Shown here: one piece after another, positions 16,161-25,071 of the stretch
Layout of the letters: every line of letters starts with the position of its first letter
Position numbering within the stretch: position 1 is the first letter of the stretch
DNA from: CAVQCJ01 sp963711005
GTDB lineage: Bacteria > Actinomycetota > Actinomycetes > Prado026
Direction of reading: 5' to 3'
Assembly: GCA_963711005.1 (NCBI GenBank)
Contig: CAVQCJ010000003.1
Location: 124,001 to 188,000, forward strand
DNA: 64,000 nt
The notes under the pieces: model-generated
Told to the model about the DNA's origin: nothing
Database searches by the model: none
What the model saw: only the letters and a program-made list of their open reading frames with translations
Translations under genes and position numbers: made by a program

Positions 16161-17018
16161 TCAGGTGACTGTGAACCGCATGCTGTCGATGAGCGGCTGC
16201 GCCCGTGCGAACCCGAGCGGGTCATTGTCGAAGTCCCAGGTCCACAACGCTGTCGTCCCACCGCCTGGTAGATCGACGAACGTCCACCGGATCTGCCCGT
16301 CCCCCCAGATCCCCACCGTGCGAAGTCCGGTGATGTCCATGAGCATCAGAGGAACGCAGGCGTCCGAGGCGTCGTACCCGCAGTGCGCGACGGTCGGTTG
16401 GCCGGGCTTCATGCGCACGTCCACCTGCCAGGCCCGCAGCCCGCTGAGCGTCGTCGCAGTCACCGGGCTGCTCACCAGGTACGGTCGCGAGGCCAACCAC
16501 CGAGCCAGCGGCTCCGCGGAGGTCCTCACGCCCGGGTCGGCTTGCGCGTTGCGGGAGTTCATCGCTGGTGTCGGGTTCTCCATCACCGACAGGCCGTACC
16601 CGAAGTTGCCCGAGTAGAAGTCGGCCGTGGTCGCCGTGTAGCTCGTCAACGTCCACTCGGTCGGCGGCAGCGTGTACGACACCGGGACCGGCAGGTTCAG
16701 TCTGAAGCTGTCCCCACCCAGGCACTGCTGGACCCGGTCGCACGCCACTGGGTCCGGACTGACCAGGGAGGTGGGGGTCGGGATCGCTGCCGGACGCGGG
16801 CCGGCGGGAATCAGACCCGGCGGACCGACGCTGGCCACTGCCCGCCAGGTGAGCGCGACGACGACCACCGCGACGGCCACGGCCAGAACGCTCGTGGTTC
16901 GCCTTTTGCGCAGGTCCCGGTGGCGGAGCTCGTCGAGCCCCCAGCCGTCGGTCGCCTCCCCCGGCGACACCCGGCGGAGCTCTGCGCCGGCCTGGCGGCC
17001 GAGCTGGTCCAGGTTCAT
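16161..17018 (-). CDS. Membrane-anchored putative anti-sigma/sensor protein coupled to SigE-type sigma factor
   Basis: 285 residues: a ~40-residue cytoplasmic part (LDQLGRQAGAELRRVSPGE), a single membrane helix (TTSVLAVAVAVVVVALTW), a Pro-rich linker and a ~210-residue external domain with two Cys pairs. Its ATG overlaps the sigma-factor stop (ATGA), the classic arrangement for a sigma factor and its membrane regulator. The cytoplasmic part has no zinc-binding HxxxCxxC signature, so it is not a standard ZAS anti-sigma domain; partnership with the sigma factor is inferred from coupling alone. The external domain is duplicated in the next gene. Confidence 0.78.
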   Translation of the reverse strand: MNLDQLGRQAGAELRRVSPGEATDGWGLDELRHRDLRKRRTTSVLAVAVAVVVVALTWRAVASVGPPGLIPAGPRPAAIPTPTSLVSPDPVACDRVQQCLGGDSFRLNLPVPVSYTLPPTEWTLTSYTATTADFYSGNFGYGLSVMENPTPAMNSRNAQADPGVRTSAEPLARWLASRPYLVSSPVTATTLSGLRAWQVDVRMKPGQPTVAHCGYDASDACVPLMLMDITGLRTVGIWGDGQIRWTFVDLPGGGTTALWTWDFDNDPLGFARAQPLIDSMRFTVT

Positions 17019-17575
17019 GGCTGCTCCTCGACATCGGCTCCGAGCCGTGTGGCCATGGCGGCTCGGCCCCTGACCAGGTGCGCCTTCACCGAGCTGTCCG
17101 AGCAACCGAGGGTCGCCGCGATCTCGACCACACTCATGTCGTAGACGTAATGCAGAGCGATCGACTGCGCCTGCCTGCGCGGGAGCCGGCGTACCTCCGC
17201 CCAGAAGCTCTCGTGCTCCAGCGGCGCCGGGACCGGCAGGTGGCGACGGGATCCCAGCCGGACGAGCGCCCTCGCCTCTGTCGCTCTCCGCCTGATCTGG
17301 GAGGTGGCCTTGTAGGCGCAGACCTTGCGCACCCAGGTCACCGGAAGGTCGAGTCGCGAGACCTCGTCCCAGCGACGGTACGCCACGAGCATGGCGTCCT
17401 GGGCGAGATCGTCGGCCACGGCCCAGGAACCCGTCAAAGCACGCGCCAACCTGACCAGTCCCGGCATCTCTCGGCGGTAGAAGGCCTCGAAGGTCTCGAC
17501 GTGGGCGATCTCGACAGCCGGACCCGGATCGGCCGCTGGCGGCTCGACCACTGGGACGCGCGAGACGCCCTTCAC
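17015..17575 (-). CDS. ECF sigma factor, SigE-like family
   Basis: About 186 residues. Region 2: ETFEAFYRREMPGLVRLARALTGS, then ADDLAQDAMLVAYRRW with the DNA-opening acidic stretch; region 4: LHYVYDMSVVEIAATLGCSDSSVKAHLVRGRAAM. This is the actinobacterial SigE-type ECF group. The start is uncertain: the frame is open to a TTG at 17656, but the extra residues are Pro/Arg-rich and unlike the family, so I place the start at GTG 17575 (KGVSRVPVV); later starts are possible. Its last codon overlaps the start of the membrane partner gene, so both are translated together. Confidence 0.85.
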   Translation of the reverse strand: MKGVSRVPVVEPPAADPGPAVEIAHVETFEAFYRREMPGLVRLARALTGSWAVADDLAQDAMLVAYRRWDEVSRLDLPVTWVRKVCAYKATSQIRRRATEARALVRLGSRRHLPVPAPLEHESFWAEVRRLPRRQAQSIALHYVYDMSVVEIAATLGCSDSSVKAHLVRGRAAMATRLGADVEEQP

Positions 17576-17823
17576 GATGGCTACTCGCGCCGGCCCCGGT
17601 CCACGGTTGACAACCGGACCAACCGATTTGGACGCGCAGCGACGCGGTGCTGACAATGCGCCTGGGTCGCCACAGCAGCATCATGGACCGTCCATGCCCA
17701 CGGCGCCTTGGTCTGATCTTCCTGCCCGTCCCGAGGACCTGCAGGACAAGGGGTGTCAACGATCGACCGGGACGACGTCGCGCGTCGTGGACGGCAAGGG
17801 GCGGTCACGGCGGAGTTGGGCGC
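17576..17823. other. Intergenic stretch between divergent sigma-factor and small membrane protein genes
   Basis: No gene-like frame with a ribosome site is seen here. The first ~80 bases may belong to the sigma-factor gene if its TTG start (17656) is used. The remainder should hold the promoters of the two divergent transcripts. I saw no convincing -35/-10 pair. Confidence 0.4.
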
Positions 17824-17841
17824 CTGTCACGTACATGACAG
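17824..17841. promoter_or_regulatory. Palindrome CTGTCA-N6-TGACAG, candidate operator
   Basis: Perfect 6-bp arms around CGTACA, 73 bp upstream of the ATG of the small membrane protein gene at 17914. The symmetry suits a dimeric repressor or activator. It lies in the divergent region shared with the SigE-type sigma gene. Confidence 0.4.
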
Positions 17842-17913
17842 CGCGGCCCGGTGATCAACGAGAGCGTTGGCCCGCCGAACTCCCGGTGCACCCGATCCCG
17901 AAGGGAGCAGACC

Positions 17914-18258
17914 ATGACCACTCTGGCCACCCGTCAGGGGCACATCTCGGACCGTCCCCGGATGTCAGTCGCGTTCATCTCGGTGCTGATCGTCGTCGTT
18001 CTCGGCGTCGCAGCGGCCGTAACGCTTCCGCGGTTGCTGACATCTCAGCCATCCACCACCCGTCCGGCAACCGTCCAGCCCCTGTCGAACACGAGCACGT
18101 CGCACGCCGGCTTCCCCGCGACCGGCGTCGACGAGTGGCCGCGCACGGCAGCCAAGCCTTCGCCGGGGGCCAAGCACCCGCTGGGGCGCGCGATCCGCAC
18201 CGGTGGCGCCCAGACGCAGAGCAGTGCGCGCCAGCTCCAGCACGGTCACGTGCTCTGA
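17914..18258 (+). CDS. Single-pass membrane protein of unknown function
   Basis: 114 residues from an ATG with AAGGGAG 8 nt upstream. About 24 cytoplasmic residues precede one helix (SVAFISVLIVVVLGVAAAVTLP), then a Ser/Thr/Pro-rich external tail of ~70 residues without recognised domains. A single-gene transcript is likely: a palindrome lies upstream and a strong terminator 44 bp downstream. Low complexity prevents a functional call. Confidence 0.65.
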   Translation: MTTLATRQGHISDRPRMSVAFISVLIVVVLGVAAAVTLPRLLTSQPSTTRPATVQPLSNTSTSHAGFPATGVDEWPRTAAKPSPGAKHPLGRAIRTGGAQTQSSARQLQHGHVL

Positions 18259-18301
18259 CCTACCAGGCCGCAGGCAAGACCGCCAGGCTCGCAACCACGA
18301 A

Positions 18302-18339
18302 CGGACGACGAGACCCGCATCGACGGGTCTCGTCGTCCG
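18302..18339. terminator. Strong bidirectional stem-loop terminator
   Basis: A perfect 16-bp stem (left arm 18302-18317, right arm 18324-18339; GACGAGACCCG paired with CGGGTCTCGTC at the core) with a 6-nt CATCGA loop. It sits between the convergent ends of the small membrane protein gene (stop at 18258) and the cyclase-ATPase gene (stop at 18355), so it can serve both strands. Confidence 0.85.
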
Positions 18340-18354
18340 AGCTCCACGCCCACA

Positions 18355-21300
18355 TCAGCTGCGCTCCGCGATCGGCCGCTGGATGGACTCACGGTTCCGG
18401 ACGGGCATCCCCACGAGGTCCATCGTTGCTCTCGCCCGGCCCATCGAGGCCGCAGCGCGCACTCGATCCCCAGTCGCGCGTTGGGCGCTCGCCCGGAGGG
18501 ACAGTGCACGAGCGAGCCACGAGGTCGACCCGAACCGTTCCCAGTGCTCGACGGCGGCGTCGAGCGCGACGACGGCCGCGTGAGGATCGTCACGAAGCAG
18601 CGCTGCCACCCCTGCCGTCTCGGCAGCCACCGCGGCGACCTCGGGCTCCTCGGGCGCGGTTGTGCGGGAAGGGACCCTCCGGGCTCGGCCTCCCGCGAGC
18701 AGCGACGCTTGCGTCGCGTACACCTTCGCCAGCGCCAGGGCACCGCCGGCGTGCGCCTCTTTCGCGGCAGCGATCGCCTCGTCCAGGGCGGCAACGGCCT
18801 CTGCCGGCCGCGAGGCGCCGAGAAGCCCACGACCACGGATCAGGGCGGGCAACGGCGTCCACAGCCGCATCGGCACTGCCTGCAGGGCTGCGCGCAGTGC
18901 TTGTGCCGATCCCTCGACCCGATCCCACTGCCCGCGGTCGAGCACGATCTTCGCCTCGGTCTCGGCGAGGTCGCCGTGCATCACGTAGACATCGTGCTTG
19001 CGGATGGCCTCTCGAGCCTGCCGCAGCGCCCGCGCCGCCGCGGCGGGTCTGCCACTGCGAACCTCCGCACGCGCGATGGCCAGGCGTGCGAGTGCCGGGA
19101 TGCGGACGGACTCGAGGCTGTTCCCGATCGCGCCTGCCTCGCGGGCGAGCGAAGCGGCCATCGCTGGGTCGCCCGCGTTCGCGTTGGCCAGCGCGCCGAT
19201 CAGCAGTGCGTCTGACTCCGTATAGCGATCGCCGGCCTCCGCGGCGACCGGGCGGCACGCCCGCGCGGCCCCGATCGCCTCGGTGAAGCGGCCGGCGGAG
19301 TAGCAGTAGTGCCCCCATGTACGCATCAACGAGGCACGAGAGCGCAGATCTCCCTCGCCCTCGATCAGCCGGCGCGCCTGCTCGTACCACTCATGGAACT
19401 CCGCGTCTCCTTCGATCGACAGGATGTACGCGAGGTCGTTTGCCACCACCGCCCGGCCGAACAGGTCCCGCGCGCTCGAGAACAGGCGGTAGGCGCCGCG
19501 CAGGTCGTCCAGCTCTCGTCCCAGGTCTGCGAGCGCCCATGTCTCCGAGAGCCGATGCAGGGCCCAACCCTGGCCTTGCAGGTCTCCCATGGCTTCGAAG
19601 CGCTGCCGTGCACCCTCCAGAAGGGTTCGTGCGCGGCGCAGGCGCCCGGCGTCGCTCTCGGACCGACCCAGCGCCAGCAGGGCGCGCGCCGTCAGGGCGC
19701 CGTCCCCCGCACGGTCCGCCAGCTGGCGTGCCCGCGTCCCCTGCTCGATCGCCTCTGCGTGCATGCCCATCTCGATCAGGGCCTCGGCCAGCCCGAGCGA
19801 GGCACGCGCCGCGGTCCTGACGTCGGCGTTGCGGCCGGCCGCCTCGATCACCCGGACGGCCCGCCGGAACAGCGGCTCGGCAGCGCGCGCCTGTCGTATG
19901 AACGTCTGCTCGGCCCAGCGAGTGAGGTACTCCGCCGCGAGACGGACGACAGCGAGATCCGGATCTGGACCGGTCTTCGAGACCGCCAGCTCCCAGGCCT
20001 GCTCGTAGTGGTACGCGATGGAGGCGATCGGCTCGTGGCCCGTCCTGGCCGTGGAGCGGAACCATGAGGCGATCTGCGCGTGCCGCTCCGCGCGCACGCC
20101 CTTGGGCAGCGAGCCGTAGGCGACGTCACGGATCAGGGCATGCTTCCACTCGTACTCGTCGGTGTCCGGGATCGTGCTGCGCTGGTTCCTGCGGAGCAGA
20201 CCGCGCGCGACCAGGGCGCGCAGCGCAGCGGGCCGGTCGGCCACGTCGCTGACCTCCGCCAGCAGGGCGTCCCAGGTGACGGTCCCGCACACCGACGCAT
20301 CCTGGAGCAGCTCCTTCTCCTCCGCGGGCAAGGTGTCCAGCCGCGCGGCGATCAACAGCCGGATCGACTGGGGCACGTCGCTCGTGATGCCCGGATCGAC
20401 AACGTGCCAGGACCCTCCCTGCTCGCGAATGGCGCCGCTGCCGACCAGCATCTCCACCATCTCCTCGAGGAACAGCGCGTTGCCGTTCGCACGGGAGACC
20501 GGGACGCCGGCCGCTTCGGTCGAGCCGTCACCGCCGAGCAGGATCGCGGCCAGCGATCGCATCGAGTCGGGGTCCAGGCCGGGCAAGCCCGTCGACGGCA
20601 AGCCCGGCACGCGCGTGCGGGACAGTCCCAGGATCAGCACTGGCGCCGGCCAGGGGTTGCGGTGAGCCTCGACGAGCAGCTCGAGAAGCTCCGGGTCGGC
20701 CCACTGGAGGTCGTCCAGCACCACGACGACCGGTCCGGCCCGCGCGCAGTCCTCGAGCACCAGCCGCGCCGCGCGGGCCGCGTCCCGGTCGCTGCGAGGA
20801 ACATCGTCGTCCAGCGCGACGAGTGCCCGCAGGTCGGCGGCAAGGGCAGCAGGATGCTCCCCCTGCCCGATACGACGAGCGGCCCGATCGATGGCGCCGC
20901 GTGCCGCCGAAGCGGGCGTGCCCGGTACCAGCCCGAGAGCCCCGGCGACCGCGTCGGCCATGGCGGAGAGCATCGGTCTCGCCCCGAAGGGTACGCATCG
21001 ACCCACCAGGAACCGTTCCGGGGGGAGTGAGTAACCGAGCTCACGTGCCAAGCGGCTCTTTCCGATGCCCGGCTCCCCGGTCACGACCATGACGCGCCCG
21101 CGCCCCTCGCGTTCGGTCTGCTCCAGCTCGTGGCCGAGAGAGGCCAGCATCTCGTAGCGGTCGACGAACGCCCGCCCCGGCGTCGGCGTCGGGCGCTCCG
21201 CGAGTGCGAGCGCCTCGAACGTGCCAAGGGGCTCTGCCTTGCCTTTGGCCTTGCGCAGCCGCCGGGGGCCGTAGGCGATCACCTCCCAGGTCCGGTTTCT

Positions 21301-21783
21301 CGTCGTCTCATCCACGAGGATGTGGCCGCCGGTCGCCAGGCCGGCCAGCCGGGCGGCTGTGTTCACCGTGTCACCGACGACCGTGAAGCCGGCCGGCTCG
21401 TCCGATGGGGCGACCATCACCTCGCCGGAGTTCACCCCGGAGTGAACCTCGGGAAGCTGGATGCCGGCGCGACCCCGGTTCAGGATGCTGACGCGGTCAC
21501 GCACATCGAGCGCGGCGCGGACCGCGCGCTCGGCGTCGTCCTCGTGCGCGACGGGAACGCCGAAGATCGCCATGAACCCGTCGCCCTGGACCTGCGGGAC
21601 TGTCCCGCCGTAGGACTCGACGATCGTCTGGAGCTCGGCCATCGTCGGCCGCAGGAACCCGTACACCTCTTCGGGGTCCAGCGTCTCGGCCAGGGCGGTG
21701 TAGCCCGCGAGGTCGGCGAAGAGCATCGTGACGAGCTTGCGCTCACCTCGCCCACCTCGTGAGCTGGCTCCGCCCGCAGTCAC
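18355..21783 (-). CDS. Class III nucleotide cyclase-domain / AAA ATPase / TPR regulator
   Basis: 1142 residues. An N-terminal cyclase homology domain (about 15-190) has LFADLAGYTAL and QGDGFMAIFG, both with metal-binding Asp, and GDTVNTAARL with the transition-state Asn and Arg; the usual substrate-selecting Lys before GDG is Gln, as in many of these large fusions, so true cyclase activity is uncertain. A STAND-like ATPase follows (TGEPGIGKSRLAREL; VVVLDDLQWADPE), then a long helical repeat region to the C-terminus. Start is GTG. It lies 10 bp after the tandem-domain protein gene and probably forms an operon with it. Such proteins couple a ligand or partner signal to cyclase or scaffold output. 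Confidence 0.9.
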   Translation of the reverse strand: MTAGGASSRGGRGERKLVTMLFADLAGYTALAETLDPEEVYGFLRPTMAELQTIVESYGGTVPQVQGDGFMAIFGVPVAHEDDAERAVRAALDVRDRVSILNRGRAGIQLPEVHSGVNSGEVMVAPSDEPAGFTVVGDTVNTAARLAGLATGGHILVDETTRNRTWEVIAYGPRRLRKAKGKAEPLGTFEALALAERPTPTPGRAFVDRYEMLASLGHELEQTEREGRGRVMVVTGEPGIGKSRLARELGYSLPPERFLVGRCVPFGARPMLSAMADAVAGALGLVPGTPASAARGAIDRAARRIGQGEHPAALAADLRALVALDDDVPRSDRDAARAARLVLEDCARAGPVVVVLDDLQWADPELLELLVEAHRNPWPAPVLILGLSRTRVPGLPSTGLPGLDPDSMRSLAAILLGGDGSTEAAGVPVSRANGNALFLEEMVEMLVGSGAIREQGGSWHVVDPGITSDVPQSIRLLIAARLDTLPAEEKELLQDASVCGTVTWDALLAEVSDVADRPAALRALVARGLLRRNQRSTIPDTDEYEWKHALIRDVAYGSLPKGVRAERHAQIASWFRSTARTGHEPIASIAYHYEQAWELAVSKTGPDPDLAVVRLAAEYLTRWAEQTFIRQARAAEPLFRRAVRVIEAAGRNADVRTAARASLGLAEALIEMGMHAEAIEQGTRARQLADRAGDGALTARALLALGRSESDAGRLRRARTLLEGARQRFEAMGDLQGQGWALHRLSETWALADLGRELDDLRGAYRLFSSARDLFGRAVVANDLAYILSIEGDAEFHEWYEQARRLIEGEGDLRSRASLMRTWGHYCYSAGRFTEAIGAARACRPVAAEAGDRYTESDALLIGALANANAGDPAMAASLAREAGAIGNSLESVRIPALARLAIARAEVRSGRPAAAARALRQAREAIRKHDVYVMHGDLAETEAKIVLDRGQWDRVEGSAQALRAALQAVPMRLWTPLPALIRGRGLLGASRPAEAVAALDEAIAAAKEAHAGGALALAKVYATQASLLAGGRARRVPSRTTAPEEPEVAAVAAETAGVAALLRDDPHAAVVALDAAVEHWERFGSTSWLARALSLRASAQRATGDRVRAAASMGRARATMDLVGMPVRNRESIQRPIAERS

Positions 21784-21793
21784 GCTGTCGTGC

Positions 21794-22357
21794 TCAACTC
21801 ACCTCAGGTCTGATGGCGTTGTCCGCAAGGTTCGCCAGCGCCGTCGACGTGCGGCCGATCCCCGGCACCTTCCGCAGTGCCCGTACCCGGGCGATGACAC
21901 CCTCCATCGTGGGGGCGCCGAGATCGATCAGAAGGTCGAAGTCGCGCGCTGTGACGACCGCGGCCGCGAAATCGCCGCTGTCCGCGAACCAGTCGTTGAG
22001 ATCGTCGAAGAGCTGGAACGGGTCGATGGTCGCCTGAACGCAGACGAGCGCGCAGGCGTCGGGGCTGCGGCGCTTGGGAGCGTTGGGACTGTTGGCGGTC
22101 AGGTTGAGCGACCAGTCCGAGTGGATGCCGGCCTGGAAGTAGTCGACCGCGATCCGTGACTGAAGCTGCCCGACGTCTTCCGCCTCGACGCGCGCGAAGA
22201 TGCTGAAGGCCCCCACGAACTGCGCGACGAAGCGCACGCCGGGAGCGCTCGCCAGCGCCTGCTTGACCCCGTTGATCCCGGGGCCGCCGGCATCGATGTG
22301 CCGTTCGAAGACGTACGCCTCGATGGTGTCGTCCTTGGTGAAGATGCTCGGGTCCAT
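21794..22357 (-). CDS. Possible tandem Lrp/AsnC-type effector-binding (RAM-like) protein without DNA-binding domain
   Basis: 187 residues from an ATG with GGAGGGGG 6 nt upstream. Two similar halves can be seen: residues ~10-65 (EAYVFERHIDAGG...LASAPGVRFVAQFVGAFSIFARVEA) and ~115-180 (DFAAAVVTARDFDLLIDLGAP...LRKVPGIGRTSTALAN). Both follow the beta-alpha-beta-beta-alpha-beta rhythm of Lrp/AsnC ligand-binding domains, the second with the typical PG-RT-T ending. No helix-turn-helix is present. That family link is my inference from pattern only. Located 10 bp upstream of the cyclase-ATPase gene on the same strand, it may deliver a small-molecule signal to that regulator. Confidence 0.6.
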   Translation of the reverse strand: MDPSIFTKDDTIEAYVFERHIDAGGPGINGVKQALASAPGVRFVAQFVGAFSIFARVEAEDVGQLQSRIAVDYFQAGIHSDWSLNLTANSPNAPKRRSPDACALVCVQATIDPFQLFDDLNDWFADSGDFAAAVVTARDFDLLIDLGAPTMEGVIARVRALRKVPGIGRTSTALANLADNAIRPEVS

Positions 22358-22538
22358 GCCAGGCCCCCTCCGGTCGACGGGCACCAATGGTCCCGTCTCC
22401 CGGGTTTCGGCGCAATCAGTGCGGCAACGGCCTCAGCCAGGGCTCCCGAGCACAGGTCCACGGCATGCGGACGGGCCGAAGCTCGCTGGCTACGAGCCGC
22501 CGCATGGTCGAGGCCGGGTCGATACCGTCAGCGGCTCC

Positions 22539-23459
22539 TCAGGACGGAAACGGCCGAACGACGTATGGCTGAGCGTCGAGGCCGTCGGCGTACAGGGTGG
22601 CGATCCGGATTGTCGGACGGACCGCTTCCACAATCTGCCCGTTCCCGAGGTAGATGGCCATGTGCGAGAGCGTCGAACCATAGAACACCAGATCGCCGCG
22701 GCGGCGCTGGGCGAACGGCTCGTGCAGCAGCTTCGACGCGTACAGGTACTTCGTGTCCCGGAAGCTGGCTTGCACGTGCAAGTCCGTGGTCAGCCCAGCC
22801 ACGACCCGCCCGCCGGCGTACATGGCCTGGATGACCAGCCCCGAGCAGTCGTAACCGATCGGGCCAGCCCCACCCCACATGTACGCCGTTCCCAGTCGGT
22901 GGGTCGCATAGGCGATCATCGCCTCGATCCGCACCGCCGCCGGGGCACCTGGCCCCACGACGGGCTGCTGGGTGTAGCGGTCCACGCAGAAGGGGTAGCC
23001 GGTGCCGATGGCTGACCACGTGGCGGCGTCGACCAGCCCCGTCACGGGCAGGGCGTGGGAGGCCTGGAAGGCCCGCACCGCCGACTGCGTCGCCGAGTCG
23101 TAACGCTCGCCGTGCCCGACCAGGTGCAGGGCCCGTTGGATCAGGTACACCTTCACTCCGACGATGGCCGGTCCAACCGTCAGGCAGCCCGCAGGCAACG
23201 GCACGTGGGCGACATAGGCGCCGCCAGCCGGGACGACCCGGTGGGTGGGGGAGCTCGAAGGCGTGGTGGGGGTCGAGGGGGCCGACGGGGTCGAACTCGT
23301 CAAGGGGGGCAACTGGGTGCTCCCCGATGCGCCGCCTGATGGGCCGCCCGATGGGCCGCCAGGCCGGGCGCCGGCGCAGGCCGCGAGCATCAGACTCACC
23401 GCGAGCAGCACGGTGAGCGGTGCCAACCGACTCCGGCAAGTGAGCCTCATGCCTCCCAT
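22539..23459 (-). CDS. NlpC/P60 peptidoglycan hydrolase lipoprotein with PG-binding domain
   Basis: 306 residues. The N-terminus is a lipoprotein signal with lipobox LAAC (about residue 24-27), followed by a long Gly/Ser/Pro/Thr linker. Residues ~95-155 form a peptidoglycan-binding helix bundle (VYLIQRALHLVGHGERYDSATQSAVRAFQ). The C-terminal NlpC/P60 domain has the catalytic YDCSGLV Cys and HMAIYLG His, with RGDLVFYG between. It should cleave D-gamma-Glu-DAP type cross-peptides at the outer face of the membrane. Two ATG codons nine bases apart could start it. Single gene, diverging from the propeller gene. Confidence 0.9.
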   Translation of the reverse strand: MGGMRLTCRSRLAPLTVLLAVSLMLAACAGARPGGPSGGPSGGASGSTQLPPLTSSTPSAPSTPTTPSSSPTHRVVPAGGAYVAHVPLPAGCLTVGPAIVGVKVYLIQRALHLVGHGERYDSATQSAVRAFQASHALPVTGLVDAATWSAIGTGYPFCVDRYTQQPVVGPGAPAAVRIEAMIAYATHRLGTAYMWGGAGPIGYDCSGLVIQAMYAGGRVVAGLTTDLHVQASFRDTKYLYASKLLHEPFAQRRRGDLVFYGSTLSHMAIYLGNGQIVEAVRPTIRIATLYADGLDAQPYVVRPFPS

Positions 23460-23666
23460 GCTGCGCCGCGCGGGACGGACCGGTCAGGGCCGTTGGACCC
23501 CCCCGCGAGGGTCCGCGGTGACCAGAGGCGTCGCCAGTGTGCGGTACGGCTCGGGCGCCCGACCCGACGACACCGACCCCGCCCGGCGGGCCATGGTGGC
23601 CGGCCGTCCGATGTGGGCTACGGTGACCGCCGACCGTCCGGGGCGATCCAGGGGAGTGGTGTCAGA

Positions 23667-24899
23667 GTGACGCGTGTTTCGAGGGTTGGCGTCCGTTGGG
23701 TGCCGGGCGCAGCGGTCCTGTCAGTGATCTCAGCTGCAGGGTTGTTGGTGGCGATGAGTCCGGTGCTTGCGATGACCTCGAGCCTGTCGCAGAGGGCCGA
23801 CGCCACCTTCCAGGCCAACGGCCGCGTGGACACCATCCTGACGATCGGGAACACCGTCTACCTGGGCGGCCAGTTCACCTCGGTCCGGCCGTCGGGCGCA
23901 GCCGCTGGCACCGGGGAGGTGGCCCGCAACCACCTGGCCGCCTTCGACCGCACCAGCGGGGCACTGCTGGCGTGGAACCCGGGCGCAGACAAGGAGGTCC
24001 TCGCGCTCACGGCCTCCCTGGACGGCACGGCGGTCTACGTCGGCGGGTCGTTCGCGAAGGTCGCCGGAGTCTCTCGCGGTCGGCTCGCGGAGCTGGACGC
24101 CACGACGGGCGCAGCCCTGCCTTGGGCGCCGAAGGCCGACCTGCAGGTCAATGCGATATCGGTCACACCCACTCTGATCTACTTCGGCGGCACCTTCGAC
24201 CAGGTCAACGGCGTCGCGCGGACGCGGCTGGCCGCGGTGGACGGCACCGGAGTGCTGAGCCCGACGTGGCTGCCGCAGGCCGACAACCGGGTCCGGGTCA
24301 TCCAGCCCGCCCCCGACGGCCAGTCCGTGTTCGTCGGCGGAGACTTCCTGTCGATCAACGGCGACACGACGCAGAAGATCCTGGCCAGGCTGTCCCCGGT
24401 CGACGGCTCGCCCCAGCCGTGGAAGCTCCACCCCGGCTACCCCCTGCACGGCATCGCGTTCTACGGCTCGACGCTGTTCGCGGCCGGTGACGGATCCGGC
24501 GGGCACGTCGGCGCGTTCGACCTGTCCACCGGGAACCGGCTGTGGACGCTGCAGACCGACGGCGGCGTTCAGGCCATCACGATCATGAACGGGGTGCTCT
24601 ACGCAGGCGGTCACTTCGACAACGTCTGCGTCGGCGTGGTCGACGGAGCCACCACCGGCTTCAAGTGCCCCACCAACCAGGCCACCCGGCACAAGGTCCT
24701 GGCGATGGACCCCACGACGGGTGTGATCGACCCCTGGAACCCTGCGGCCAACAGCCCGCTGGGTGTCTTCTCGCTGGCCAACGGCGGCGGGTCCCTGCAG
24801 GTGGGTGGCGACTTCACCAAGCTGGGCACGCCGGACGCCTCCGGCCAGGCCACCTGGTCGCAGCAGGGCTTCGGCCAGCTCAGCCCCACCGCGGGCTAG
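23667..24899 (+). CDS. Secreted beta-propeller protein
   Basis: 410 residues from a GTG with GGGGAG about 11 nt upstream. A signal peptide (RVGVRWVPGAAVLSVISAAG ... SPVLA) precedes repeating blades with V/YVGG-F, L---D-TTG-LLPW-P and V-AL patterns (for example VYVGGSFAKVAG, IYFGGTFDQVNG, VFVGGDFLSING, LYAGGHFDNVC, LQVGGDFTKLG), i.e. about six to seven blades of a delta-60/DUF5122-type propeller. No catalytic residues are evident. The protein probably binds polymers or other surface proteins. A stem-loop terminator follows at 24924. Confidence 0.85.
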   Translation: MTRVSRVGVRWVPGAAVLSVISAAGLLVAMSPVLAMTSSLSQRADATFQANGRVDTILTIGNTVYLGGQFTSVRPSGAAAGTGEVARNHLAAFDRTSGALLAWNPGADKEVLALTASLDGTAVYVGGSFAKVAGVSRGRLAELDATTGAALPWAPKADLQVNAISVTPTLIYFGGTFDQVNGVARTRLAAVDGTGVLSPTWLPQADNRVRVIQPAPDGQSVFVGGDFLSINGDTTQKILARLSPVDGSPQPWKLHPGYPLHGIAFYGSTLFAAGDGSGGHVGAFDLSTGNRLWTLQTDGGVQAITIMNGVLYAGGHFDNVCVGVVDGATTGFKCPTNQATRHKVLAMDPTTGVIDPWNPAANSPLGVFSLANGGGSLQVGGDFTKLGTPDASGQATWSQQGFGQLSPTAG

Positions 24900-24923
24900 A
24901 GCGGACACCGGGTCGTCCAACGG

Positions 24924-24959
24924 CTCGAGGGCTCGTTCATGGGGAACGAGCACCTCGAG
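24924..24959 (+). terminator. Stem-loop terminator after the propeller gene
   Basis: Inner stem GCTCGTTC (24931-24938) / GAACGAGC (24944-24951) with a 5-nt loop, extended by outer arms CTCGAG (24924-24929) / CTCGAG (24954-24959) across a small bulge. It lies 25 bp after the stop of the propeller gene. Confidence 0.65.
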
Positions 24960-25071
24960 ACCGACTGGCGCGAACAAGGTCACCCCGGTGACCCGACTTG
25001 CCACTCCAGTCCTTGACGTGCCGTCACCGCCGGTCGACGAGCCCTTCGACACGGGTGGAAGTATCAGTCGC

